From contig CAMIME010000041.1 of NCBI GenBank assembly GCA_946221035.1, positions 1 to 20,670 of the forward strand: DNA of 20,670 bases, given 5' to 3'. The position numbers and the translations under genes are program-made. Shown one piece after another: positions 15,401 to 20,670 of this stretch. This stretch comes from an uncultured Campylobacter sp. Its GTDB lineage: Bacteria; Actinomycetota; Actinomycetes; Mycobacteriales; Mycobacteriaceae. Within the stretch, counting starts at the first letter, position 1. The number at the start of each line of letters is the position of its first letter. The notes under the pieces were generated by a model. The model was not told the DNA's origin. It worked only from the letters and a program-made list of their open reading frames with translations, and did not search any database.

Positions 15401-16864
15401 GACGTACTTGCCGTTCTCGAGAACCTTCTCTACCTTGACAAGCCCCTGAGAGTCGTCAACAAAGTCGATCTGCCAGTTGTCCAGGCCCTCGACCTCGATC
15501 GTCTGGGAATCCTTCGTGGACGAGAAGTCGAACGCGTAGAAGTACTTACGGATGTAGCGCTCAACAACGGAGGTGCGGGAAATCTCCGTGCGGTTCGTCT
15601 CCGTCACGCGGGTCTCAACGACGCGGGTCTCAGGAGCTGCAGTCACGGTGAGCGTCTGGGTCTCAGCCGGTGCGGTGGTCTGTACCGTCTTAATCACCGG
15701 ATCAACCGTCTTGGTCACCACAGCGGTCTGGTTCGCCTGCGTGTTGGTGACGGTCGGCTGCACCGTCTGCGTGACCGTCGTGTAAGTCGGACGCTTTTCC
15801 GTCACGGTCACGGTCTGCTGCGGAAGCGTGGAGGTAACGGTCTCGGTCTCGCGCTGCTTCGTCAGGGTCTCAGTTGCGGTAACCACGTCGGGGCGACGGG
15901 TTGCGGTCAGGGTGACGTCCGGCTTCTTCACCGTGGAGACGACCTGGGTGACCGGCGTCTTCGTCTCGGTGACGGTAATGGTGGGCTGCTCGATCTGGTA
16001 CTCGAGGCTCGGAACCGGAATCTCGTTCCGGGTCACCGTGATGGTCGGGCCATCCTGAGTAACGGTCTTGGTTACCGGCGGAGCGGGCACGACGACCGTC
16101 TTGGTTTCCTTGATGATGTTCGGCTTAATGCCGTCCAGACCCGGCTGGCCGATGAGCACGATGCGCTGCGTCGTCGGCTCCTGGTTGCGGTCACGGTAGA
16201 CGTTGTAGTTGCGCGGAACCAGGACCGTGACGTACTCGCCGGCCTTTGCGTTCGGGGTCGGGCCAACCTTGGCCAGGTAGAAGTGGCCGTCGTAGCTCTT
16301 ACGGATCTCGAAGCCGGTCCACTTAATGAAGTTGGCGTGCCAGGTGGCGTTGCCCCGGACCTGGGCGCGGATCTTGTCCAGCGTGGCCTGGTGGTTCGAC
16401 AGCAGGCCCTGGAGCATGTAGTTGATGTCCTTGACAGCCTGCTTGTTGCCGTTGCCCTCGTTGTAGGTGGAGATGAGCACCTTGGTCAGGCTGATCGCGG
16501 CCTTCTCAATGTCCGGGTGGATCTTGAGGTCACCGGTGAAGTCGCCGTTGAAGCCGTACAGACCGGACGTGCCGTCGAGACGGCGAACGTCGTAGGCGGT
16601 AGTCATTGCCGGCGAGGGAATGTCAAGGTCAATGCACCAACCCGCACCGTACTGGGTGGGGAGCAGGTTTGCCTGGTGGTCACCCGCAAACTCGCGGCTG
16701 AACTGAAGGGCAGCTTGCTCCGCGGTCGAATCGACCGCAGAGTACTGGCTGGTAATGCGGATGTCAGCGTCGGCGGACGGCGCGGCTACCGCGACACCAC
16801 CAAAAGCCACCGTGGCGGAAACCAGGGTGGCCATGACGCGCTTCTTCAACGTTGCGTTCTTCAA
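12500..16864 (-). CDS. Giant secreted surface protein B, paralogue of A
   Basis: A 1454-residue envelope protein with the same architecture as the 1560-residue neighbour; function unknown. TTG start with AAGGA 8 bases upstream. Signal peptide about 1-33 (AAPSADA). N-terminal domain with GAGWCID (Cys77) and MLQGLL (Gln152), then GEYVTVLVPRNYN and GQPGL. Thr/Val-rich stalk about 252-430. About nine beta-rich units follow, with cores such as WxIxPxxGxxGxxxV and DxxGNxxxYxxxV. The C-terminal module has Cys1307, a first span, SQVQIPGLEG, ANDQIQRGLGIYD, a second span and Cys1407, then a Thr-rich tail. Over the 110 residues from the first Cys the two proteins match at 82 positions without gaps, while the middle is much more diverged. 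No sortase motif. Likely a cell-surface structural or adhesive protein. Confidence 0.88.
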   Translation of the reverse strand: MKNATLKKRVMATLVSATVAFGGVAVAAPSADADIRITSQYSAVDSTAEQAALQFSREFAGDHQANLLPTQYGAGWCIDLDIPSPAMTTAYDVRRLDGTSGLYGFNGDFTGDLKIHPDIEKAAISLTKVLISTYNEGNGNKQAVKDINYMLQGLLSNHQATLDKIRAQVRGNATWHANFIKWTGFEIRKSYDGHFYLAKVGPTPNAKAGEYVTVLVPRNYNVYRDRNQEPTTQRIVLIGQPGLDGIKPNIIKETKTVVVPAPPVTKTVTQDGPTITVTRNEIPVPSLEYQIEQPTITVTETKTPVTQVVSTVKKPDVTLTATRRPDVVTATETLTKQRETETVTSTLPQQTVTVTEKRPTYTTVTQTVQPTVTNTQANQTAVVTKTVDPVIKTVQTTAPAETQTLTVTAAPETRVVETRVTETNRTEISRTSVVERYIRKYFYAFDFSSTKDSQTIEVEGLDNWQIDFVDDSQGLVKVEKVLENGKYVLKVTPVKEGRGTVRIFIVDNQGNRHEYSINVVNEAVKTQVTNEVVVNNHFFNVGVGSLEHFIPVPKGWKYKVDGAATAVNENEQGFTLKINEGVIRGTVTVEVYQVNAKGENTGAKDVYTFNVDTSQNQFSQTRVIGNENPYILEVKNVEQEPEKVSGGELIEKIEKNEQGFWVITPVKGKEGEAVVRAEDKDGNVYTFTLVIKEGTNVAVDVEVHSINQGDSVDITVAKPEDYELKLVSGNEKNWGWTPSGSGWTITNKQNDTATFELRTKGENGRPGVVVGVYTIVAKVVQAQLPDPIKVSRDVLDRNTIDLKPGDKENNTFVITKGDDLVQELKKNDDGTWVIQPKLGVTGDIVVEEQIQGKAVVEYTLHVTPGGVSERTRDVKSSSDAYIYGTNKLNLEIVEGKDLVAGIVEGNLTFKPGAQGRVEIENRNSRGVAFERLIYNVTAAKATPKRFDLKWNAEATISVPKGYTYTVDKPELVEVIETGNSVLIKPKPGASGTVTVTVRNGEHVTEIYELTLIPRKNGEGTSTISERYKLTVGGKVTIIRNNDNEIAVEGDGAKWVTIDKSTGKWVLVPNGPESAEKTVTIVERRDNVVVKRYVVDIVNAPKPLEFTEERRVVVETPDSYVKKGEPTNQFKVVRGRDEIEEPKLDPQGNLTVIPKPGKAPRVVVEETDREGNLVRIIELDFNATPGEVTPDPKVRWTLKREDITGDRDKGYNIPIKGSENAVEISFCNAAGACTIVVPDPKSVTTKPGGSDVKVEPGIILPGTEKMKVVPIKNGILDLDAEVEVIVEGGAKISGGDSETGSSELDPKCIAALVGLSVPLLLAIPVGILSQVQIPGLEGVSAQINDAIRQANDQIQRGLGIYDRDRAERAAGVQGAFQAVNPEMLGLAGGALGAITVGLLILDGVLRACGQEEATSSYQLGKATKSDVLMNGSSGKSAATTQPATTTTKPTAEKAS

Positions 16865-17106
16865 CGGCTCATTCCTTAGATAGAAGTCGGAGGAGATATT
16901 CGAAGCAGCCTAGAGACCACCTGAACACGGGTCTCGAAACTGATAAACATACATTCAATCGCAACAAGCAGGCGGAGCATAGTCCAACACCACCAAAATC
17001 CCCCCAAAAGACCAGATAAACCCAAGAAACCCCAGAACTCGGCCCCCTGACCTTGACCTTTAGCTTCCCCTTATACAGAAAAACACAAGGTGATCTTCGC
17101 CACAAA
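16831..17106. repeat. 276-bp perfect direct repeat, copy 2 (promoter, leader and first codons of surface gene B)
   Basis: Identical to 12137-12412. Here it sits next to the crtI end. The last identical bases are CACAAA at 17101-17106; after that the two copies differ at once (TTTGGGG here, AGTGTTC in the other copy). Confidence 0.95.
16865..17106 (-). promoter_or_regulatory. Promoter and long 5' leader of surface gene B
   Basis: Same elements as copy 1: CRP/GlxR-like site 17104-17089, TATAAG 17075-17070, hairpin 16913-16935, AAGGA 16877-16873, TTG start 16864-16862. The two genes should therefore respond to the same signals. Confidence 0.45.
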
Positions 17107-17137
17107 TTTGGGGCCCCTCCCCCCCAAACCAATTTGT
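17102..17137 (-). terminator. Possible hairpin terminator after crtI
   Basis: Minus strand: ACAAA, a TTGG bulge, TTTGGGG, loop GGGAGGGG, CCCCAAATTTGT. This gives 7 plus 5 pairs. It starts a few bases after the crtI stop but has no U-tail, and its outer arm uses the last bases of the 276-bp repeat. Confidence 0.35.
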
Positions 17138-17139
17138 AG

Positions 17140-18678
17140 CTACAGCTCCTCGGGCAGCGGGCCGGGCGATCGGTCCCCGCGCACCCGCTTGAGCACGTTC
17201 TCCGCCGAGATCAGGCACATGGGCACGCCCACGCCCGGAGTCGTCGTAGCGCCGGCGTAGAGCAGGTTGTCTAGCTTGCGGCTCTTGTTCGACCCGCGCA
17301 GGAACGCCGACTGCCGCAGTGTGTGCGCTGGCCCAATCGAGCCGCCCGACCACGCGTGGTAGCGCTCCCCAAAATCGCCGGGCCCGAGCGTTTGCTTCAC
17401 GACGATCCTCCGGCCCAGCCCCACTCCACACCGCTTTTCAACCTGTGCGATAGCTGCGTCGGCGATCAACTCCACCTGTTCGGAGGCCCGCGGGTGGTAC
17501 ATGTTCCCGTGGCCGATGTCTTCGGCGGCCGGAACAGGCACGAGGATGAACAGGTTCTCGTGGCCCTCGGGCGCGACGGAAGGGTCGGTCGCGGAAGGTT
17601 TGCACACGTAGATGGACCGGGAGGCGCCGAGCGGGCGTTCAGCCACCGGCCCGTCGAAGACGGCGTCGAAGTCGGGCTGCCAGTCTTGAGAGAAGAAGAA
17701 GTTGTGGTGGGTGAGCTCGGGGATCTCACCTTCGACACCCAGCATGACCAGCACGGTCCCCAGCCCCGGGTCGCGGGGGGCGAACCACTCCTCCTTGTAG
17801 GTGCGCTTTTCCCTGGGCAGGAGGCGGGTTTCGGTGTGGTGAAGGTCGGCGGCGGAGATGATGAGGTCGGCTGGCAACCTTTGGCCGTCGATAAGCGTGA
17901 TGCCCGTGGCCTTGCGCCCGGAGTAGTTGATGGCGGCGACCTCGGTGTCGAAGCGGAAGCGCACGCCCTGGTCAACCGCGAGGTTGTAGATCGCGTCCAT
18001 GACCGCGGCGAAGCCGCCCTGCGGGTACTTCACGCCCTGGCCCAGGTCGGTGTGCGTGAGCAGGTGGTACATGCTCGGCGTGCGCGAGGGGTGCGAGGAC
18101 AGGAAGACGGAGGGGTACGTGAGCATCTGGCGTAGGCGCGTGTCGGTGAAGCGCTTCCCCACAAATGAATCAATCGGTTCCGTCAGGTAGCGCGCCAGCT
18201 TCGCGTAGTGGCCGCGGATGTTGCCAAGCGGCTCGAGGGACCGGAAGTCGGTGTAGAGGAAATTCTCAATCGCCAGGTCAAACGCCTCTTGCGCGCTGTC
18301 GAGGTAGGCGTCAAGCTCCGCGCCGGCGCCGGGCTCGATGGATTCGAAGAGCGCGGTGGCGTTCTCTCGGCCCGACTCGACGTCGATAGCCTCCCCGCCC
18401 TCGGGGAACAGGCGGTACGCGGGCGTGAGTCGGCGCAGGTCGAGCACATCCTCCGTACGCAGGCCGAACAGGGCGAAGAAGTGGTCGAACGCCTCCGGCA
18501 TGAGGTACCAGGACGGGCCGGTGTCGAAGCGGAATCCCTCCACCGTCTCACTGCCCGAGCGCCCGCCGTACGTGCCCAGGCGCTCCACCACAGTGGTATC
18601 GATGCCCTCCTTGGCCAACAGCGCCGCTGTCGCCATCCCGGCCACGCCCGCACCGATCACGATCGCAGTCCTCGTCAT
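17140..18678 (-). CDS. crtI: Phytoene desaturase family protein
   Basis: A 512-residue FAD enzyme that desaturates phytoene stepwise towards neurosporene or lycopene at the membrane. The N-terminus has the dinucleotide-binding GAGVAG (9-14) with Glu32 in VVERLGTYGGRSG. The C-terminus has LLYAGATTTPGVGVP (472-486) followed by SAENVL, the carotenoid-desaturase signature. The length is normal for CrtI. The ATG overlaps the crtB stop by 4 bases (ATGA), so the genes are coupled. The number of double bonds introduced cannot be read from sequence. CrtN-like use of diapophytoene is an alternative, but the CrtB partner makes the C40 route more likely. No crtE, crtEb or cyclase genes are in the window, so precursor supply and any end-group steps must be encoded elsewhere. 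Confidence 0.9.
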   Translation of the reverse strand: MTRTAIVIGAGVAGMATAALLAKEGIDTTVVERLGTYGGRSGSETVEGFRFDTGPSWYLMPEAFDHFFALFGLRTEDVLDLRRLTPAYRLFPEGGEAIDVESGRENATALFESIEPGAGAELDAYLDSAQEAFDLAIENFLYTDFRSLEPLGNIRGHYAKLARYLTEPIDSFVGKRFTDTRLRQMLTYPSVFLSSHPSRTPSMYHLLTHTDLGQGVKYPQGGFAAVMDAIYNLAVDQGVRFRFDTEVAAINYSGRKATGITLIDGQRLPADLIISAADLHHTETRLLPREKRTYKEEWFAPRDPGLGTVLVMLGVEGEIPELTHHNFFFSQDWQPDFDAVFDGPVAERPLGASRSIYVCKPSATDPSVAPEGHENLFILVPVPAAEDIGHGNMYHPRASEQVELIADAAIAQVEKRCGVGLGRRIVVKQTLGPGDFGERYHAWSGGSIGPAHTLRQSAFLRGSNKSRKLDNLLYAGATTTPGVGVPMCLISAENVLKRVRGDRSPGPLPEEL

Positions 18679-19493
18679 TTCAGTCCTTCCCAGACCGCCT
18701 TCGCGGTCAGCTTCACCTTCACCGAGTTGGGTACGCTCACCCGCTCCTGCGTCGGGTCCTCCAATCGATCCGTGAGCTCCCGGAACAGCGCCTCCGCCGC
18801 ACCCACGCCCGCCCGCGCAGACCGCGGCAGCAGCGGGATGGTCTCCTTCGCGCGGTCCAGCTCAGCCCTGATTTCCGCGATCAGCTCAGCGCGCCTTCGC
18901 TTATCGACGTACCTCCGGCCCAACCCCTCATCCTCCACATAGTCGCGCAGGAAGTTGATCTTTTGGAACGCGGAGCCCAGCGCCTTCGCACCCTGCTCCA
19001 TCGTTTCCCTGTCGTGGGGGGTTGTGTCGTGGCCGTGCAGGAATACGTCCAGGCACATCAGCCCGATCACCTCCGCAGACCCATATATATAGGTACCGAG
19101 GTCCTCGCCCGTGTACTCCGTCTGGGTGATATCCCTGCGCATCGAATCGAAAAACGCCTGCACATGCTCATGCTTCAGGCCGCACCGCCGGTACGTCTGC
19201 GCGAACGCGTGGAGCACCGGGTCGGTGTGGAAGCGGTGGCTCGGCGCGTGCAGCACCTGCTCCTCGTACAGGTCAAGGTAGGTTTCCGGGTCCTCGTGCG
19301 CCTGGGCTGTCGTGCCGTCCACGATCTCGTCCGCGATGCGCACCATGGCGTAGATATTGCGGATGTCGCGCCTGACCTGCCGGTCCAACACCTTCGTGGC
19401 CAGCGAGAAGCTCGTGGAATAGTTGGCGATCACCTGAGCCGCCGCCTTATCGCACATCTCGTCGTAGCGGGCGAGGTATGCGGGGGAAGTCAT
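18675..19493 (-). CDS. crtB: Phytoene synthase family protein
   Basis: A 272-residue squalene/phytoene synthase that joins two geranylgeranyl diphosphates head to head to make phytoene. Both Mg-binding aspartate motifs are present: DEIVD (55-59) and DYVED (184-188, in NFLRDYVEDEGLGRRYVD). YSTSFSLAT near the N-terminus and the second motif's GRRY are also family marks. It is slightly short for the family (about 300). The start is the ATG at 19493. No ribosome site is visible, but TATACT lies exactly 7 bases upstream, so the mRNA is probably leaderless. An in-frame extension upstream would read through the tRNA-Ala gene and is not credible. First gene of the crtB-crtI pair. Confidence 0.9.
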   Translation of the reverse strand: MTSPAYLARYDEMCDKAAAQVIANYSTSFSLATKVLDRQVRRDIRNIYAMVRIADEIVDGTTAQAHEDPETYLDLYEEQVLHAPSHRFHTDPVLHAFAQTYRRCGLKHEHVQAFFDSMRRDITQTEYTGEDLGTYIYGSAEVIGLMCLDVFLHGHDTTPHDRETMEQGAKALGSAFQKINFLRDYVEDEGLGRRYVDKRRRAELIAEIRAELDRAKETIPLLPRSARAGVGAAEALFRELTDRLEDPTQERVSVPNSVKVKLTAKAVWEGLK

Positions 19494-19500
19494 GCCGGGA

Positions 19501-19506
19501 AGTATA
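19501..19506 (-). promoter_or_regulatory. -10 box of crtB, leaderless start
   Basis: TATACT (19506-19501), five of six bases of the consensus, is separated by 7 bases from the crtB ATG, so transcription should begin at or within a base of the A. The -35 region is weak (TCTCTT at 17-base spacing). Confidence 0.6.
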
Positions 19507-19575
19507 CGGTCACCGCACGTCGCAAGAGACGCATCGGCGGCGGAGACTGCTCGAACCCCCGCCTCGCACGGAAGC

Positions 19576-19604
19576 AAAACGCCGCCGACCACTGTCGACG
19601 GCGT
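19576..19604 (-). terminator. Terminator after tRNA-Ala
   Basis: ACGCCGCCGAC, loop CACT, GTCGACGGCGT: 11-base arms with one mismatch, followed on the minus strand by TTTT. It ends the tRNA transcript and insulates crtB. Confidence 0.85.
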
Positions 19605-19611
19605 CCTAATG

Positions 19612-19684
19612 TGGAGCATAGGAGAATCGAACTCCTGACATCCTGCTTGCAAAGCAGGTGCTCTACCAACTGAGCTAATGCCCC
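19612..19684 (-). tRNA. tRNA-Ala (anticodon TGC)
   Basis: 73 bases, CCA not encoded. The acceptor GGGGCAT pairs with ATGCTCC and carries the G3-U70 pair that identifies alanine tRNAs. The anticodon stem-loop is CCTGC-TTTGCAA-GCAGG. The T-arm AGGAG-TTCGATT-CTCCT is complete. It lies 16 bases downstream of tRNA-Ile in the same transcript. Confidence 0.97.
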
Positions 19685-19700
19685 GTACCCTTGCGGGTAG

Positions 19701-19774
19701 TGGGCCTAGCAGGAATCGAACCTGCGACCTCATCGTTATCAGCGATGCGCTCTAACCGACTGAGCTATAGGCCC
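19701..19774 (-). tRNA. tRNA-Ile (anticodon GAT)
   Basis: 74 bases, CCA not encoded. The acceptor GGGCCTA pairs with TAGGCCC, discriminator A. The anticodon stem-loop is CATCG-CTGATAA-CGATG. The T-arm GCAGG-TTCGATT-CCTGC is complete. In actinobacteria an Ile(GAT)-Ala(TGC) pair often lies downstream of gyrA; no gyrA is seen here. Confidence 0.97.
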
Positions 19775-19789
19775 TTGCAACGAGAGACG

Positions 19790-19818
19790 ATATTACCGAC
19801 CCCCCTCTTGCCGTCCAA
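19790..19818 (-). promoter_or_regulatory. Promoter of the tRNA-Ile/tRNA-Ala transcript
   Basis: TTGGAC (19818-19813) and TAATAT (19795-19790) are 17 bases apart. The start would be near 19783, about 9 bases before tRNA-Ile. Confidence 0.65.
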
Positions 19819-19877
19819 ATCACCAGCTCACGCCGGTTATCGGGTGTGGTGCGGTGGGGTTGGGGGTTAGGGTCTCG

Positions 19878-19913
19878 CTGGGTTGCTTGCTGGGTTGGTT
19901 ACTGGGTTGCTTA
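19878..19913. repeat. Three tandem 12-bp repeats
   Basis: CTGGGTTGCTTG, CTGGGTTGGTTA and CTGGGTTGCTTA in direct succession, differing at two positions in all. Confidence 0.85.
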
Positions 19914-19930
19914 GGGGTCTGCTCGGGAGG

Positions 19931-20024
19931 CCAGATGCCGAGTTCACCGCAGATGCCGATACCAGGACGCCGTGTTGGCCGGGTTTCGGGCGCGAATTGG
20001 GCGTGCTGGTATCGGCATTTGGGT
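19931..20024. repeat. Hairpin-forming intergenic repeat, copy 1
   Basis: Direct repeat partner of 20088-20181 (offset 157). The core 19947-20024 matches at 73 of 78 positions. Inside, AGATGCCGATACCAG (19951-19965) faces CTGGTATCGGCATTT (20006-20020) with one mismatch, plus ACGCC/GGCGT further in, so a stem of about 21 bp with a 28-base loop is possible. Confidence 0.85.
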
Positions 20025-20087
20025 AGGTGGGGTGTTAGCGGGGTCTGCGCCGGGTGTTATCGGGGTCTGGCTGCGAACCGTCCGGGT

Positions 20088-20181
20088 CCAGATGCCGATA
20101 CCGCCGCAGATGCCGATACCAGGACGCCGAGTTGACCGGGTTTCGGGGGCCAATTGGGCGTGCTGGTATCGGCATCTGGGT
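20088..20181. repeat. Hairpin-forming intergenic repeat, copy 2
   Basis: As copy 1, but the 15-base arms AGATGCCGATACCAG (20108-20122) and CTGGTATCGGCATCT (20163-20177) are perfectly complementary. The left arm is doubled: CCAGATGCCGATACC at 20088-20102 could pair with the same right arm. Confidence 0.88.
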
Positions 20182-20202
20182 CAACTGGGGGTCCGTAACG
20201 GC

Positions 20203-20227
20203 AAAAGCCCTCCCGGTGGGAGGGCTT
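20203..20227 (-). terminator. Terminator of the right-end gene
   Basis: AAGCCCTCCC-GGT-GGGAGGGCTT is a perfect 10-base-arm stem followed on the minus strand by TTTTGC. It begins 18 bases after the stop of the Ala-Pro-rich gene. Confidence 0.85.
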
Positions 20228-20245
20228 GTTGGAAGGCGTGGGGTT

Positions 20246-20670
20246 CTACATCATGAACGCTGCGCCAGCGCCGATGCCCAGCACCGCGAGTACTGCGATG
20301 ATGCCGCCGATGATGGCTGCGATGTTCGGGCCAGCCTCACCAGCCTGGCCTGCGGCTTGGCCTGCGGCGATCTGCTGTGCGGCCTGTGCCGGGGTCTGCG
20401 CCTTGATAGCTTCGGCCTTGACCTCGGTGGCCTTGACCTCGGTGACCTGGACGCGCTCGGCGACACGAGCAACCGGAGCAGAAGCAGCCGGAGCAGCAGC
20501 AGCCGGGGCGGCGGCCGGGGCAGCAGCAACCGGAGCAACCGGCGCAATCGGAGCAACCGGGGCAGCAACGGCCGGGGCGGCGGCTACGGCGCGGGCGTTG
20601 ATGCGTGCTTTGCGTTCTGCCTTGGCACCTTCGAGTGCGACGGGTTTGGTTTGGCCGGGGCCGAAGGCGC
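20246..20670 (-). CDS. C-terminal part of an Ala-Pro-rich membrane-anchored protein (cut by window edge)
   Basis: The last 140 residues of a minus-strand gene that starts beyond the window; the stop is TAG at 20248-20246. The visible part begins FGPGQTKPVALEGAKAERKA. An Ala/Pro/Val-rich linker follows (repeats such as APVAPIAPVAP), then a charged stretch with a duplicated VTEVKATEVKA, then QTPAQAAQQIAAGQAAG. It ends in one hydrophobic segment (IAAIIGGIIAVLAVLGIGAG) that stops four residues before the end with no positive charges after it. The layout suggests an exported domain tethered by a flexible linker and a C-terminal membrane anchor, as in several actinobacterial envelope proteins. I do not recognise the family. 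A clear terminator follows. Confidence 0.75.
   Translation of the reverse strand, partial: AFGPGQTKPVALEGAKAERKARINARAVAAAPAVAAPVAPIAPVAPVAAAPAAAPAAAAPAASAPVARVAERVQVTEVKATEVKAEAIKAQTPAQAAQQIAAGQAAGQAGEAGPNIAAIIGGIIAVLAVLGIGAGAAFMM

Larger units (their letters stand above)
19775..20245. other. Non-coding stretch rich in repeats
   Basis: About 470 bases with no credible gene. It holds the tRNA promoter, a 3 x 12-bp tandem repeat, two copies of a hairpin-forming repeat and the terminator of the gene to the right. The open frames here are fragments with repeat-driven peptides and no ribosome sites. Confidence 0.8.

Noticed and set aside
7488..16864. Sortase-anchored (LPxTG) surface proteins
   Set aside because: No LPxTG-like motif followed by a span and positive tail in either protein; the C-termini are two-span modules with polar tails.
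7662..16879. Very long plus-strand open frames opposite the surface genes (688, 791 and 712 codons)
   Set aside because: They mirror the codon pattern of the minus-strand genes, have Leu/Arg/Val/Asp-rich non-natural composition and no ribosome sites or domains.
19494..19733. N-terminal extension of crtB
   Set aside because: It would translate the tRNA-Ala gene and the terminator; the ATG at 19493 has a -10 box 7 bases upstream.
19878..20181. CRISPR array
   Set aside because: Repeats are either 12-bp back-to-back units or two long hairpins; there are no regular unique spacers and no cas genes.
19854..20256. Small plus- and minus-strand open frames in the repeat region
   Set aside because: They encode repeat-derived peptides across hairpins, with no ribosome sites.

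Overview
The window looks like chromosomal DNA from a Corynebacterium-type actinobacterium. It is GC-rich, with AAGGAG-type ribosome sites and several GTG or TTG starts. It carries MetE/MetF, a YhgE/Pip membrane protein, a secreted cutinase-like protein and a CrtB-CrtI pair. It also has two giant secreted proteins whose C-terminal double-membrane module (around SQVQIPGLEG) I associate from memory with Corynebacterium surface proteins. The genus call is inference; no 16S or other marker is present.

Layout, left to right. (1) 1-1262, minus strand: a metF-metE methionine unit, metE cut by the window edge, with a promoter and a perfect palindrome at the predicted transcript start. (2) 1506-2087, plus: a small single-span membrane protein of unknown function. 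(3) 2092-2649, minus: a TetR regulator divergent from a tight plus-strand run (2750-7422). That run holds an ABC-type ATPase with every catalytic motif degraded, a YhgE/Pip membrane protein, a small DoxX-like membrane protein and an enlarged cutinase-like secreted protein. (4) 7488-17106, minus: two paralogous surface proteins of 1560 and 1454 residues. Each sits behind an identical 276-bp segment carrying the promoter, a long 5' leader and the first 11 codons. (5) 17140-19493, minus: crtB and crtI, overlapping by 4 bases, with crtB probably leaderless. (6) 19612-19774, minus: tRNA-Ala(TGC) and tRNA-Ile(GAT) with their own promoter and terminator. (7) 19775-20245: a non-coding stretch with 12-bp tandem repeats and two copies of a long-hairpin repeat. 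(8) 20246-20670, minus: the C-terminal end of an Ala-Pro-rich, membrane-anchored protein.

How it fits together: apart from methionine and carotenoid synthesis and the tRNAs, most of the window concerns the cell envelope. The best candidate for an undescribed system is the surface-protein pair. Both have a signal peptide, an N-terminal domain with a conserved Cys-Ile-Asp motif, a Thr/Val/Pro-rich stalk, many similar beta-rich repeats and a nearly invariant C-terminal anchor with two cysteines exactly 100 residues apart. Their promoters and leaders are identical while the coding regions have diverged. That points to recent gene conversion or cassette exchange, and the repeat could let the locus delete or regain a gene by recombination.
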